DNA of 64,000 bases from Segatella hominis (GTDB taxonomy: Bacteria; Bacteroidota; Bacteroidia; Bacteroidales; Bacteroidaceae), in contig NZ_CP137559.1 in assembly GCF_019249725.2 (NCBI RefSeq), positions 3,495,001 to 3,559,000 on the forward strand. Direction: 5' to 3'. Below are positions 48,236 to 57,528 of this stretch, piece after piece. The translations under genes were made by a program, and so were the position numbers. Within the stretch, counting starts at the first letter, position 1, and each line of letters starts with the position of its first letter. The notes beneath the pieces were generated by a model that was not told where the DNA came from, ran no database searches, and worked only from the letters and a program-made list of their open reading frames with translations.

Positions 48236-48631
48236 ATGACAGATCCAATAGCAGATTATCTGACAAGACTCAGAAATGCAATCATGGCTCATCACCGTGT
48301 TGTAGAAGTTCCTGCGTCTAACTTGAAGAAAGAGATCACTAAGATCCTCTTCGAGAAAGGTTACATCCTTAACTACAAGTTTGTAGAGGATGGTCCTCAG
48401 GGTACTATCAAAGTTGCTTTGAAGTACAATCCAACTACTAAGCAAAACGCTATTAAGTGTTTGAAGCGTGTTTCTACTCCAGGTTTGCGTAAGTATACTG
48501 GTTATAAGGACATGCCAAGAGTTATTAACGGATTAGGTATTGCTATCTTATCTACATCCAAAGGTGTAATGACAGACAAAGAGGCTGCTGATCTTAAGAT
48601 TGGTGGTGAGGTTCTTTGCTATATTTATTAA
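48236..48631 (+). CDS. rpsH: 30S ribosomal protein uS8
   Basis: The frame opens at 48197, but the conserved sequence begins at the ATG at 48236 (MTDPIADYLTRLRNAIMAHH), giving the normal 131 residues. The upstream codons run through a hairpin. uS8 organises the central domain of 16S rRNA. KRVSTPGLRKYTGYKDMPRV and GIAILSTSKGVMTDKEA match the family. Confidence 0.97.
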   Translation: MTDPIADYLTRLRNAIMAHHRVVEVPASNLKKEITKILFEKGYILNYKFVEDGPQGTIKVALKYNPTTKQNAIKCLKRVSTPGLRKYTGYKDMPRVINGLGIAILSTSKGVMTDKEAADLKIGGEVLCYIY

Positions 48632-48645
48632 TTGGAGGATTGAAT

Positions 48646-49218
48646 ATGTCAAGAATAGGAAAATTGCCAATTAGTATCCCTGCAGGTGTTACCGTTAATT
48701 TTGATGCTAATTCTAATGTAGTGTCTGTAAAAGGCCCTAAGGGTGAACTTTCTCAGTGGATTGATCCATCTATCAAGATGAATGTTGCAGATGGTCACAT
48801 TGTATTTGAGATTGATGAAAATAGTCCTGTTAATTCTAAGCAGAAACAGGCTTTCCATGGTTTGTATCGTTCTCTCGTTAACAACATGGTTGTTGGTGTT
48901 AGCGCTGGTTATTCTAAGACTATGGAGTTGGTTGGTGTTGGTTACCGTGTTTCAAATCAGGGTAATCTCATCGAATTTGCTTTAGGTTATACACACCCTA
49001 TCTTCATTCAGTTACCTAAGGAGATTAAGGTTGAGACTAAGTCTGAAAGAAATCAGAACCCAATCATTACATTGGAGTCTTGTGACAAGCAGTTGTTAGG
49101 ACTCGTTTGTGCAAAAATTCGTTCTTTCCGTAAGCCTGAGCCTTACAAGGGTAAGGGTATCTTGTTCAAGGGTGAAGTTATTCGCAGAAAGTCTGGTAAG
49201 AGTGCTTCAGCTAAGTAA
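48646..49218 (+). CDS. rplF: 50S ribosomal protein uL6
   Basis: The frame opens at 48616, overlapping rpsH, but MSRIGKLPISIPAGV starts at the ATG at 48646, which has GGAGG 7 nt upstream (48634-48638). This gives 190 residues. uL6 lies near the factor-binding site. GPKGELSQWI, RSLVNNMVVGVSAGYSKTMELVGVGYR and PEPYKGKGILFKGEVIRRKSGK are the family blocks. Confidence 0.97.
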   Translation: MSRIGKLPISIPAGVTVNFDANSNVVSVKGPKGELSQWIDPSIKMNVADGHIVFEIDENSPVNSKQKQAFHGLYRSLVNNMVVGVSAGYSKTMELVGVGYRVSNQGNLIEFALGYTHPIFIQLPKEIKVETKSERNQNPIITLESCDKQLLGLVCAKIRSFRKPEPYKGKGILFKGEVIRRKSGKSASAK

Positions 49219-49236
49219 TTTTAATTATTTACGATT

Positions 49237-49581
49237 ATGACAACAAAGAAAGTAGAAAGACGAATTAAGATAAAGTTCCGTATTCGTAAGAATGTTAATG
49301 GAACAGCTGAGCGTCCACGTCTTAGTGTTTTCCGCTCTAACAAGCAGATTTACGCTCAGGTTATTAATGATTTGACAGGTACCACACTTGCTTCTGCTTC
49401 TTCACTCGGTTTGGAGAAGATGCCTAAGCAGGAGCAGGCTGCTAAGGTAGGCGAGCTCGTTGCTGAAAAGGCAAAGGCTGCTGGTGTAGAGTCAGTAGTT
49501 TTCGACCGTAATGGTTATCTTTACCATGGTCGTGTTAAGGAGTTGGCTGATGGTGCTCGTAAGGGTGGTCTTAAATTTTAA
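49237..49581 (+). CDS. rplR: 50S ribosomal protein uL18
   Basis: 114 residues. uL18 binds 5S rRNA with uL5. [40 protein letters not shown] and [20 protein letters not shown] are typical. It lies 18 nt after rplF and 6 nt before rpsE. Confidence 0.97.
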   Translation: MTTKKVERRIKIKFRIRKNVNGTAERPRLSVFRSNKQIYAQVINDLTGTTLASASSLGLEKMPKQEQAAKVGELVAEKAKAAGVESVVFDRNGYLYHGRVKELADGARKGGLKF

Positions 49582-49587
49582 ACGATT

Positions 49588-50100
49588 ATGGCAATGAATA
49601 AAGTAAAAGTTAATAGTGATGTAGAACTTAAGGATCGCTTGGTTGCTATCAACCGTGTAACTAAGGTTACTAAAGGTGGTCGTACTTTCACATTCGCTGC
49701 TATCGTCGTTGTTGGTGACGGTAATGGCGTTATCGGTTATGGTCTTGGTAAGGCTGGCGAAGTTACTGCTGCTATCGCTAAGGGTACTGAGGCTGCCAAG
49801 AAGAATTTGGTAAAAGTTCCAGTTTTAAAGGGTACTGTTCCTCATGAGGTTGAGGTAGCTTTTGGTGGTGCTAAGGTTCTTCTTAAGCCAGCTGCTGCCG
49901 GTACCGGTTTGAAGGCCGGTGGTGCTATGCGTGCTGTACTTGAGAGTGTCGGTGTTAAGGACGTTATTGCTAAGTCAAAGGGTTCTTCTAACGCACACAA
50001 CCTTGTAAAGGCTACTATCGCTGCTCTTGCTCAGATGCGTGATGCATACACTGTTGCAGGTGAGCGTGGTATCAGTATGGATAAAGTATTTAACGGTTAA
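49588..50100 (+). CDS. rpsE: 30S ribosomal protein uS5
   Basis: 170 residues from the first ATG; the ATG two codons on (MNKVKVNS) is possible. uS5 acts at the mRNA entry channel and in accuracy. [20 protein letters not shown] is the spectinomycin-contact region with no obvious deletion. [13 protein letters not shown] and [15 protein letters not shown] are conserved. rpmD follows after 16 nt. Confidence 0.97.
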   Translation: MAMNKVKVNSDVELKDRLVAINRVTKVTKGGRTFTFAAIVVVGDGNGVIGYGLGKAGEVTAAIAKGTEAAKKNLVKVPVLKGTVPHEVEVAFGGAKVLLKPAAAGTGLKAGGAMRAVLESVGVKDVIAKSKGSSNAHNLVKATIAALAQMRDAYTVAGERGISMDKVFNG

Positions 50101-50116
50101 TTAGGATTTATCGAAT

Positions 50117-50293
50117 ATGGCAACAATTAAAGTCAAGCAGATTAAGAGTAAAATCGGTGCTCCGGTAGATCAGAAGCGTACACTCGCTTGTCTTGGTCTC
50201 CACAAGATTTCTCAGGTTGTTGAGGTAGAGGATACTCCTAGCAACCGTGGTATGATCCGTAAGGTTCATCACCTCGTTAATGTAGTAGATTAA
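50117..50293 (+). CDS. rpmD: 50S ribosomal protein uL30
   Basis: A 58-residue gene read directly from the sequence: MATIKVKQIKSKIGAP, then QKRTLACLGLHKISQ and MIRKVHHLVNVVD. These are the uL30 core strands and helices. It fills the standard place between rpsE (16 nt) and rplO (25 nt). Confidence 0.95.
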   Translation: MATIKVKQIKSKIGAPVDQKRTLACLGLHKISQVVEVEDTPSNRGMIRKVHHLVNVVD

Positions 50294-50318
50294 TTAATCT
50301 TTTAAATTAGGAACGATT

Positions 50319-50765
50319 ATGAAATTAAATAATTTAAAACCTGCTGAAGGTTCAACCCACTCACGTCGTCGTATTGGTCGTGGTCCAGGTTCTGGACTCG
50401 GTGGTACTTCTACCCGTGGTCACAAGGGTGCCAAGGCTCGTTCTGGTTATAAGAGAAAGATTGGTTTCGAAGGTGGTCAGATGCCATTGCAGCGTCGTGT
50501 TCCAAAGGCTGGTTTCAAGAATATCAACCATAAGGAGTATTTTGCTGTAAACCTTTCTACTCTTCAGGCTCTTGCTGAGGCAAAGAACCTTACTAAGATT
50601 GGTATTGCTGAACTTAAAGAGGCTGGTCTTACTAATGGTAAGGTCCTCGTTAAGGTTCTCGGCAATGGTGAACTTAAAGCAAAATTGGAAGTTGAAGCTA
50701 ATGCTTTCTCAAAGACTGCCGAAGAAGCAATCAAGGCAGTAGGTGGTAACGCAACTATAATCTAA
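50319..50765 (+). CDS. rplO: 50S ribosomal protein uL15
   Basis: 148 residues. The basic Gly-rich N-terminus (STHSRRRIGRGPGSGLGGTS, RGHKGAKARSGYKRKIGFEGG) threads into 23S rRNA; the C-terminal globular part ends in VGGNATII. It is 25 nt after rpmD and 4 nt before secY, matching the usual spc order. Confidence 0.97.
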   Translation: MKLNNLKPAEGSTHSRRRIGRGPGSGLGGTSTRGHKGAKARSGYKRKIGFEGGQMPLQRRVPKAGFKNINHKEYFAVNLSTLQALAEAKNLTKIGIAELKEAGLTNGKVLVKVLGNGELKAKLEVEANAFSKTAEEAIKAVGGNATII

Positions 50766-50769
50766 GTAA

Positions 50770-52107
50770 ATGAAAAAGTTTATTGAGACACTAAAGAACT
50801 GTTGGAAGATTGAGGACCTCCGTCAGAGACTCCTCATTACTCTTCTGTTTACGGCTATTTACCGTTTTGGCTCGTTTGTCGTACTTCCTGGTATCAATCC
50901 GAGCATGTTGGAAAAACTTCAGTCGCAGACCTCTGGCGGTCTTATGTCGCTTTTGGACATGTTCTCTGGTGGTGCATTTTCCAATGCGTCTATTTTTGCA
51001 TTAGGAATTATGCCTTATATCTCAGCTTCAATTGTTATGCAGCTTCTTGCTGTCGCTGTACCTTATTTCCAGAAGATGCAGCGTGAAGGTGAAAGTGGCC
51101 GCAAAAAAATACAATGGTACACTAGAGTCCTGACAGTAGCCATTCTGGTCTTTCAGGCTCCTAGTTACCTTTTGAACTTGAAGATGCAAGCAGCTAATGC
51201 TTTGGCAACTGGTATCAGTTGGACGGTCTTCATGATTCCGGCTACTATTATTCTTGCAGCAGGAAGTATGTTTATCCTTTGGTTAGGTGAACGTATTACT
51301 GATAAAGGTGTTGGTAATGGTATTTCTCTGATTATTATGATTGGTATTATCGCCCGTTTGCCACAGGCATTCGTTCAGGAGGTTACTTCTCGTTTGCAGG
51401 CAATTTCTGGTGGTGGTCTGATTATGTTTATTGTTGAGATTTTAATCCTTTATGCTGTAGTTTGTGCTTCTATTCTTTTGGTGCAAGGTACTCGTAAAAT
51501 ACCTGTTCAGTATGCTAAGCGTCTGGTTGGCAATAAGCAATATGGTGGTGCGCGTCAGTACATTCCTTTGAAACTTTTTGCTGCCAACGTAATGCCTATT
51601 ATCTTTGCACAGGCTTTGATGTTCATTCCATTGGCGATAGTTCGCTATCAGTCTGAAAATGCTTCCAGTGTTGTTCAGCAGTTGATGGATAATCGCAGTT
51701 TGTTGTATAATGTTGTTTATGTAATCTTGGTTATTGCATTTACATATTTCTATACTGCTATTACATTGAACCCTACTCAGATGGCTGAGGATATGAAGCG
51801 TAACAATGGTTTCATTCCAGGTGTAAAACCAGGAAAGGATACTGCTGAGTACATTGATACCGTAATGTCTCGTATTACTTTACCAGGTTCTTTATTTATA
51901 GCATTTATTGCGATTATGCCTGCACTTGCAGGGCTTCTCGATGTTCAACAGGCATTCTCTCAATTCTTTGGAGGAACCTCTCTGTTGATTTTAGTAGGTG
52001 TTGTTATAGATACCTTACAGCAGATCGAGAGTCATTTGCTTATGCGCCACTATGATGGTCTTTTAAATTCAGGCCATACCCGCCAAGGTGGTGTTGCTGC
52101 ATATTAA
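50770..52107 (+). CDS. secY: Protein translocase subunit SecY
   Basis: 445 residues with ten predicted membrane helices. It forms the SecYEG channel with SecE, encoded about 25 kb upstream. Motifs are LRQRLLITLLFTAIYRFGSFVVLPGIN at TM1, the plug region GGLMSLLDMFSGGAFSNASIFALGIMPYI, VQGTRKIPVQYAKR in the ribosome-docking loop and IPGVKPGKDTAEYID. Start lies 4 nt after rplO. Confidence 0.97.
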   Translation: MKKFIETLKNCWKIEDLRQRLLITLLFTAIYRFGSFVVLPGINPSMLEKLQSQTSGGLMSLLDMFSGGAFSNASIFALGIMPYISASIVMQLLAVAVPYFQKMQREGESGRKKIQWYTRVLTVAILVFQAPSYLLNLKMQAANALATGISWTVFMIPATIILAAGSMFILWLGERITDKGVGNGISLIIMIGIIARLPQAFVQEVTSRLQAISGGGLIMFIVEILILYAVVCASILLVQGTRKIPVQYAKRLVGNKQYGGARQYIPLKLFAANVMPIIFAQALMFIPLAIVRYQSENASSVVQQLMDNRSLLYNVVYVILVIAFTYFYTAITLNPTQMAEDMKRNNGFIPGVKPGKDTAEYIDTVMSRITLPGSLFIAFIAIMPALAGLLDVQQAFSQFFGGTSLLILVGVVIDTLQQIESHLLMRHYDGLLNSGHTRQGGVAAY

Positions 52108-52122
52108 TCTTTTTCTTTTGAA

Positions 52123-52923
52123 ATGAAGATATTTCTGAAGACAGAGGATGAAATTAATCTAATGCGCAAGGCAAACCAACTCGTTGGTTTAACTCTTGCA
52201 GAATTAGGTAAACATATAAAACCAGGTGTGACGACTCTTCATTTGGATAGGATAGCAGAGGAATTTATCCGTGATCATGGTGCTATTCCAACGTTTAAAA
52301 ATTTTCCTAATCCATATGGAGAGTCTTTTCCTGCTAGTATTTGTACATCTATTAATGATGTTGTAGTACATGGTATTCCTTCTGACAATGATGTTCTTGA
52401 TGATGGAGATATAATTTCTATTGATTGCGGAACATTACTTGATGGATATAATGGTGATAGCTGTTATACATTTGCGGTCGGTGATATTTCCGATCAAAAA
52501 CGTAAATTGCTTGAAGTCACTAAAAAATCGTTATTTTTAGGAATTGAACAAGCCGTAGCTGGAAATCACATTGGTGACATTGGTTTTGCGATACAAGATT
52601 ACTGCCAATCGTTCGGGTATGGTATCGTACGAGAACTTACAGGTCATGGTATTGGTAAAGAAATGCACGAAGATCCTCCTGTTCCTAATTATGGAAGTAA
52701 GGGAAATGGCATTTTACTAAAATCAGGAATGTGTATAGCCATAGAGCCAATGGTTACTATGGGAAATCGTAAGATAGGTATGCTTGCTGATAAATGGAGT
52801 ATTGTAACTTTGGATCACAAACCTGCTGCTCATTTTGAGCATACGATAGTTGTTCGAAAAGGTAAAGCTGAAATTTTATCTTCATTCGTAGAAGTTGAAC
52901 ATTTAGAAGGACAAAAATTTTAA
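52123..52923 (+). CDS. map: Methionine aminopeptidase, type I
   Basis: 266 residues of the M24A family. It removes the initiator methionine from nascent proteins. Metal ligands are seen in [19 protein letters not shown] (both Asp), [20 protein letters not shown] (His), [10 protein letters not shown] (Glu) and HFEHTIVV (Glu). It sits between secY and infA, as in many Bacteroidetes. Codon use is less biased than in the neighbouring ribosomal genes, fitting lower expression. Confidence 0.96.
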   Translation: MKIFLKTEDEINLMRKANQLVGLTLAELGKHIKPGVTTLHLDRIAEEFIRDHGAIPTFKNFPNPYGESFPASICTSINDVVVHGIPSDNDVLDDGDIISIDCGTLLDGYNGDSCYTFAVGDISDQKRKLLEVTKKSLFLGIEQAVAGNHIGDIGFAIQDYCQSFGYGIVRELTGHGIGKEMHEDPPVPNYGSKGNGILLKSGMCIAIEPMVTMGNRKIGMLADKWSIVTLDHKPAAHFEHTIVVRKGKAEILSSFVEVEHLEGQKF

Positions 52924-52925
52924 TT

Positions 52926-53144
52926 ATGGCAAAACAAGCCGCTATTGAACAAGACGGAACAATTGTAGAGTCGTTATCTAACGCTATGTTCCGGGTAGAA
53001 TTAGAGAATGGTGTTGATATTACAGCTCATATCTCTGGTAAGATGAGAATGCATTACATCAAAATTTTGCCTGGTGATAAGGTTAAGGTTGAAATGAGCC
53101 CTTATGACCTTACAAAGGGTAGAATTGTTTTTAGATATAAATAA
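52926..53144 (+). CDS. infA: Translation initiation factor IF-1
   Basis: 72 residues of the S1/OB fold: [41 protein letters not shown], and [23 protein letters not shown]-1 occupies the A site during initiation. It follows map by 2 nt and precedes rpmJ by 17 nt. Confidence 0.97.
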   Translation: MAKQAAIEQDGTIVESLSNAMFRVELENGVDITAHISGKMRMHYIKILPGDKVKVEMSPYDLTKGRIVFRYK

Positions 53145-53161
53145 TATTTATATATAAGGTT

Positions 53162-53278
53162 ATGAAGACAAGAGCATCATTAAAGAAGCGTTCAGCAGAC
53201 TGTAAGATAGTTCGTCGTAAAGGTCGTCTGTTCGTTATCAACAAGAAGAACCCTAAGATGAAATTACGTCAGGGTTAA
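53162..53278 (+). CDS. rpmJ: 50S ribosomal protein bL36, zinc-free form
   Basis: A 38-residue gene read directly: [19 protein letters not shown], then [19 protein letters not shown]. The zinc form has three cysteines and one histidine; only one cysteine (C14) remains here, so this is the C-minus type. It lies 17 nt after infA and 98 nt before rpsM. Confidence 0.95.
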   Translation: MKTRASLKKRSADCKIVRRKGRLFVINKKNPKMKLRQG

Positions 53279-53321
53279 TGTTAAAGTTTTGTAAAAGCAT
53301 GGCTATTTGAAAAAAAAGTCG

Positions 53322-53329
53322 TACTTTTG
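53322..53329 (+). promoter_or_regulatory. Internal -7 element before rpsM
   Basis: TACTTTTG fits TAnnTTTG in the unusually long 98-nt gap after rpmJ, 48 nt before rpsM. It may drive the alpha-type genes rpsM-rpsK-rpsD-rpoA-rplQ independently. Confidence 0.55.
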
Positions 53330-53376
53330 CACCGCTTTTAACGAAAGGTATTAATTTTTTAATTTTTTATTAAACA

Positions 53377-53757
53377 ATGGCAATAAGAATTGTTGGAGTA
53401 GATTTGCCCCAGAATAAGCGTGGCGAAATCGCATTGACCTATATCTATGGTATTGGTCGAAGTAGTTCAGCAAAGATATTGGATAAGGCAGGTGTAAACC
53501 GTGACTTGAAAGTCAGCGAATGGTCTGACGATCAGGCAGCCAAGATCCGTGAAATTATCGGCGCTGAGTTCAAAGTTGAAGGTGATCTCCGTTCTGAGAT
53601 TCAAATGAACATTAAGCGACTGATGGATATTGGTTGTTATCGTGGAGTTAGACATCGTAATGGTCTTCCTGTTCGTGGTCAGAGCACAAAGAATAATGCT
53701 CGTACTCGCAAGGGTAAGAAGAAGACTGTTGCTAATAAGAAGAAGGCTACTAAGTAA
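53377..53757 (+). CDS. rpsM: 30S ribosomal protein uS13
   Basis: 126 residues. uS13 bridges head and large subunit and contacts P-site tRNA with its basic tail ([21 protein letters not shown]). [34 protein letters not shown] and [16 protein letters not shown] are conserved. First gene of the alpha-type group; 20 nt to rpsK. Confidence 0.97.
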   Translation: MAIRIVGVDLPQNKRGEIALTYIYGIGRSSSAKILDKAGVNRDLKVSEWSDDQAAKIREIIGAEFKVEGDLRSEIQMNIKRLMDIGCYRGVRHRNGLPVRGQSTKNNARTRKGKKKTVANKKKATK

Positions 53758-53777
53758 TTCTAAGGAGGAAATTAATT

Positions 53778-54167
53778 ATGGCAAAGCAAAAAGCAACATC
53801 TAAGAAGAGAAACGTACGCGTTGACGCTATTGGTCAGCTCCACGTACATAGCTCATTCAATAACATTATTGTATCTCTTGCTAATAATGAGGGTCAAATT
53901 ATCTCTTGGTCTTCTGCAGGTAAGATGGGTTTCCGTGGTTCTAAGAAGAATACTCCTTATGCAGCTCAGATGGCAGCTGAGGATTGTGCTAAGGTAGCTT
54001 TTGATCTTGGTCTTCGCAAGGTTAAGGCATACGTTAAGGGTCCTGGTAATGGTCGTGAGTCTGCTATCCGTGCTATCCATGGTGCAGGTATCGAGGTTAC
54101 AGAGATTGTTGACGTAACTCCATTACCACATAATGGTTGTCGTCCTCCTAAGCGTCGTCGTGTATAA
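53778..54167 (+). CDS. rpsK: 30S ribosomal protein uS11
   Basis: 129 residues. A platform protein near the mRNA exit. [42 protein letters not shown] and [17 protein letters not shown] are typical. A GGAGG at 53764-53768 with 9-nt spacing is one of the clearest Shine-Dalgarno sites in the window. 50 nt separate it from rpsD. Confidence 0.97.
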   Translation: MAKQKATSKKRNVRVDAIGQLHVHSSFNNIIVSLANNEGQIISWSSAGKMGFRGSKKNTPYAAQMAAEDCAKVAFDLGLRKVKAYVKGPGNGRESAIRAIHGAGIEVTEIVDVTPLPHNGCRPPKRRRV

Positions 54168-54217
54168 CGCTTTATATAGTATTTAAGATACATTAATTAT
54201 AGCATTTTATTAATATT

Positions 54218-54823
54218 ATGGCTAGATATATAGGTCCGAAATCTAAAATTGCACGCCGTTTTGGTGAACCAATCTTCGGCGCAGACAAAGTTTTGTCCAA
54301 GAGAAACTTCCCTCCTGGACAGCATGGCAATAACCGTCGCAGAAAAATGTCTGAGTACGGTGTCATGTTGGCAGAGAAGCAGAAAGCTAAATACACTTAT
54401 GGTGTGTTAGAGCGTCAGTTCCGTAATATGTTCGAAAAGGCAGCTAAGGCTGATGGTATTACCGGTGAGGTTCTCCTTCAGAATCTTGAAAGCCGTCTTG
54501 ATAACGTTGTTTTCCGTTTGGGTATCGCTCCAACTCGTGCAGCAGCTCGTCAGTTGGTTGGTCACAAGCACATCGTTGTTGATGGCAAGGTAGTTAACAT
54601 TCCTTCTTTTGCTGTTAAGCCAGGTATGGTTGTCGGTGTTCGTGAGAAGTCTAAATCTCTCGAAGTTGTAGAGGCAGCACTTGCTGGTTTCAATCATAGC
54701 AAATATCCATGGATCGAATGGGATGACAATTCTAAGAGCGGTAAATTCTTGCACAAGCCAGAGCGTGCCGATATCCCAGAGAACATTAAGGAGCAGTTAA
54801 TCGTTGAGTTGTACTCTAAATAA
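54218..54823 (+). CDS. rpsD: 30S ribosomal protein uS4, zinc-free form
   Basis: 201 residues. The N-terminus ([20 protein letters not shown]) lacks the CxxC zinc site present in some relatives. FPPGQHG, the S4 domain [30 protein letters not shown] and the closing [16 protein letters not shown] are conserved. uS4 initiates 30S body assembly and in E. coli represses the alpha operon. 12 nt to rpoA. Confidence 0.97.
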   Translation: MARYIGPKSKIARRFGEPIFGADKVLSKRNFPPGQHGNNRRRKMSEYGVMLAEKQKAKYTYGVLERQFRNMFEKAAKADGITGEVLLQNLESRLDNVVFRLGIAPTRAAARQLVGHKHIVVDGKVVNIPSFAVKPGMVVGVREKSKSLEVVEAALAGFNHSKYPWIEWDDNSKSGKFLHKPERADIPENIKEQLIVELYSK

Positions 54824-54835
54824 ATCATTAAATTA

Positions 54836-55831
54836 ATGGCGATATTAGCATTTCAAAAACCTGATAAAGTAGTAATGCTGGAGGCTGATGATAAGTTCGG
54901 TAAGTTTGAATTCCGTCCTTTAGAGCCTGGCTTTGGTGTTACCATTGGTAACGCCTTACGCCGCATTCTCCTTTCATCGCTGGAGGGTTATGCAATCAAT
55001 ACTATCCGTATTAGTGGTGTTGAGCATGAATTTTCTTCAGTTCCTGGTGTGAAGGAAGATGTTACCAACATTATCTTGAATCTCAAGCAAGTTCGATTCA
55101 AGCAAGTAGTAGAAGAATTCGAGAATGAAAAAGTTAGTATCACCGTTGAGAATTCTACAGAATTCAAGGCAGGTGATATTGGTAAGTATCTGACTGGATT
55201 TGAAGTGTTAAACCCTGATTTGGTGATTTGTCATTTAGATGCCAAAGCTTCGATGCAGATTGATCTTACTATTAACAAGGGTCGTGGTTACGTTCCTGCT
55301 GATGAGAATCGTCAATTCTGCACTGACGTCAACGTTCTCCCAATCGATTCCATCTACACCCCTATTCGTAATGTAAAGTATGCAGTTGAGCCATATCGTG
55401 TTGAACAGAAAACTGATTATGACAAGCTGACTCTTGAAGTTACAACAGATGGTTCCATTAGTCCAAAGGATGCATTGAAAGAGGCTGCGAAGATTCTCAT
55501 TTATCACTTTATGCTCTTCTCTGATGAGAAAATTACTCTTGAAAGTCCAGACCAAGAGAGTAATCAGGAGTTTGATGAAGAAGTTCTTCATATGCGTCAA
55601 TTGCTTAAGACTCGTCTCGTAGATATGAATCTTAGTGTTCGTGCTCTCAACTGTTTGAAGGCAGCTGATGTAGAGACCTTAGGTGATTTGGTTCAGTATA
55701 ATAAGACTGATCTCTTGAAGTTCCGCAACTTTGGTAAGAAATCGCTTTCTGAGCTTGATGATTTGCTCGAGAGTCTGAATCTTTCTTTTGGGACTGATAT
55801 TTCAAAGTATAAATTAGACAAGGAAGGTTAA
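54836..55831 (+). CDS. rpoA: RNA polymerase alpha subunit
   Basis: 331 residues. The N-terminal dimerisation domain includes [27 protein letters not shown]. After the linker, the C-terminal domain ([44 protein letters not shown]) has the helix-hairpin-helix that contacts upstream DNA and activators. It completes the polymerase core with rpoB and rpoC. It follows rpsD by 12 nt; rplQ is 28 nt on. Confidence 0.98.
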   Translation: MAILAFQKPDKVVMLEADDKFGKFEFRPLEPGFGVTIGNALRRILLSSLEGYAINTIRISGVEHEFSSVPGVKEDVTNIILNLKQVRFKQVVEEFENEKVSITVENSTEFKAGDIGKYLTGFEVLNPDLVICHLDAKASMQIDLTINKGRGYVPADENRQFCTDVNVLPIDSIYTPIRNVKYAVEPYRVEQKTDYDKLTLEVTTDGSISPKDALKEAAKILIYHFMLFSDEKITLESPDQESNQEFDEEVLHMRQLLKTRLVDMNLSVRALNCLKAADVETLGDLVQYNKTDLLKFRNFGKKSLSELDDLLESLNLSFGTDISKYKLDKEG

Positions 55832-55859
55832 TCTCTTGTCTTAAATGATTTAAATTAAA

Positions 55860-56357
55860 ATGAGACATAATAAAAAATTCAACCATTTAGGTCGTACTGC
55901 TTCTCATCGTAACGCAATGTTGGCTAACATGGCAACATCTCTTATCTTGAGTGAGCACAAAAGAATCACTACGACTCTTGCAAAGGCAAAGGCTCTTAAG
56001 AAGTATGTTGAGCCATTAATTACTCGTTCAAAGAATGATACAACAACTTCACGTCGTGTTGTTTTCCGTTATCTTCAGAACAAGTATGCTGTTAAGGCTC
56101 TCTTTGGTGAGGTTGCAGAGAAGGTAGCTAATCGTCCTGGTGGTTACACACGTGTTATCAAGTTGGGTACTCGTCAGGGTGACGCTGCTGAAATCGCATT
56201 CATCGAGCTTGTTGACTTTGATGAGAACATGGCTAAGACTCCTAAGGCAGCAGCTAAAAAGACTCGTCGTAGCCGCAAGGCTAAGGCTGAGGATGCTCCA
56301 GTTGCAGAGAATGCAGCTGCAGAGACTGTAGCTGGGGAAGCTCCAAAGGCTGAATAA
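55860..56357 (+). CDS. rplQ: 50S ribosomal protein bL17
   Basis: 165 residues. The core ([44 protein letters not shown]) is standard. An Ala/Lys/Glu-rich C-terminal extension of about 40 residues lengthens it beyond the ~120-residue E. coli form, as in other Bacteroidetes. Last gene of the ribosomal block, ended by a strong terminator. Confidence 0.97.
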   Translation: MRHNKKFNHLGRTASHRNAMLANMATSLILSEHKRITTTLAKAKALKKYVEPLITRSKNDTTTSRRVVFRYLQNKYAVKALFGEVAEKVANRPGGYTRVIKLGTRQGDAAEIAFIELVDFDENMAKTPKAAAKKTRRSRKAKAEDAPVAENAAAETVAGEAPKAE

Positions 56358-56376
56358 TTTCAATATCTCAATATGA

Positions 56377-56410
56377 GCGCTTTCATCTTTTTGATGAAAG
56401 CGCTTTTTTG
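56377..56410 (+). terminator. Terminator of the ribosomal protein block
   Basis: GCGCTTTCATC pairs perfectly with GATGAAAGCGC around TTTTT and runs into six T. Confidence 0.92.
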
Positions 56411-56472
56411 TTTTTTAGGGATTTTCCCTATATTTTTAGGGATTTTGTTGTTAGACTTTGCTTTTTATTTCT

Positions 56473-56480
56473 TATTTTTG
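56473..56480 (+). promoter_or_regulatory. -7 element for the lipoprotein gene
   Basis: TATTTTTG fits TAnnTTTG, 57 nt before the ATG. The nearest TTTG lies only 12 nt upstream; a TTG at 56448-56450 is 22 nt upstream. Confidence 0.5.
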
Positions 56481-56537
56481 CACCATCAAATGAATATATA
56501 GTATGTTCACAAATGTAGGATTTAATTTTATTTAGAT

Positions 56538-57395
56538 ATGAAAAAGCCTTTGATTTTATTATTTAGTTCTGCGTTACTTCTTAGTAGTTGTGGAACTTAT
56601 ACTGGTAGTGGCGCATATGTTGGTGGATCGTTTGGTTCTATTTTAGGTTCTGCTATTGGTGGAATAGCTGGTGGCCCTCGTGGCTCTGATATTGGTACAA
56701 TCATTGGTATGGCTGGTGGTGCTGCTGTAGGTGCGGCTATAGGTAATCAGGCTGATCAGCAACAAGAGGAGCGTATTCAACAAAGACGGGAGCGTATCCG
56801 TCATAGACAAGATGTAGATTATCAAAGAAACCAAGGATATGATAGGTCTTCTCGAAAAGCTGATGATACCTATTTATATAATCCTAACACTAACAGTGGA
56901 TTTGATTCTACTAATAGTGGAGACGATAGATTATATGATTTTACCGGTTCTGATTATACCGGTTCGTATAGTGCTCAACAGCCCATAACTTCTTATCCAA
57001 GTTCAAGCAGTACTGTTGAAGAAATTAATAATGCAGGTTTTTCTTATTGTCCTTTATTGGAGATCGTCAATGCTCGCTTTGTAGATGCCAATCAAGATAA
57101 TAAGTTGAATAGAAATGAAACTTGCAAAGTTATATTTGAAGTCTTCAATCGTGGAAATCTTCCTGTCTATGATGTAGTTCCTACAGTTGTTGAAACCACA
57201 GGAAATAAGCATATCTACATATCTCCAAATATACATGTGGAAAAAATAGATGCCGGTAAAGGTATTCGTTATACTGCTATGGTAAAGGCGGACTCACGTT
57301 TAAAGCCAGGTATTGCTCGATTTTGTGTATCTGTAATTCATGGAGATAAAGCAATTTCTAAGGTGAATGAATTTAATATACCTACGACTAAATAG
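56538..57395 (+). CDS. Glycine-zipper lipoprotein with a C-terminal CARDB-like domain
   Basis: 285 residues. The signal ends in the lipobox LLLSSC with Cys18 as lipidation site. A Gly/Ala-rich zipper (about 28-70, SILGSAIGGIAGG and GMAGGAAVGAAIG) could insert in a membrane. A basic/Gln-rich stretch and a Ser/Asp/Asn/Tyr linker follow. The C-terminal domain (about 165-285) resembles CARDB-type Ig-like folds. It contains D183-x-N-x-D-x-K-x-N-x-x-E194, spaced like an EF-hand/dockerin calcium loop. Likely anchored in the envelope; function unknown. An IS element lies right after the stop. Confidence 0.75.
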   Translation: MKKPLILLFSSALLLSSCGTYTGSGAYVGGSFGSILGSAIGGIAGGPRGSDIGTIIGMAGGAAVGAAIGNQADQQQEERIQQRRERIRHRQDVDYQRNQGYDRSSRKADDTYLYNPNTNSGFDSTNSGDDRLYDFTGSDYTGSYSAQQPITSYPSSSSTVEEINNAGFSYCPLLEIVNARFVDANQDNKLNRNETCKVIFEVFNRGNLPVYDVVPTVVETTGNKHIYISPNIHVEKIDAGKGIRYTAMVKADSRLKPGIARFCVSVIHGDKAISKVNEFNIPTTK

Positions 57396-57420
57396 TGTTA
57401 GTGTTTTCTTAGTTTCTTAA

Positions 57421-57428
57421 GACATTCA
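57421..57428 (+). repeat. Target-site duplication, left copy
   Basis: GACATTCA directly abuts the IS left end, and an identical copy abuts the right end. Eight bases is normal for IS256-family insertions. Confidence 0.85.
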
Positions 57429-57480
57429 GGGGGTGTAAATTAAACTGTGTCAAGGCTTGTTCTTAACTTTCATTCCCACT

Positions 57481-57508
57481 CCCTGCTGGGGGCATGCCCC
57501 CAGCAGGG
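57481..57508. repeat. 28-bp perfect palindrome within the IS
   Basis: The half-site CCCTGCTGGGGGCA is followed directly by its complement TGCCCCCAGCAGGG. It is very GC-rich in an AT-rich element, 21 nt outside the transposase stop and 26 nt inside the left inverted repeat. Confidence 0.85.
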
Positions 57509-57528
57509 AAGCCTTTTCGGCTGCAAAG

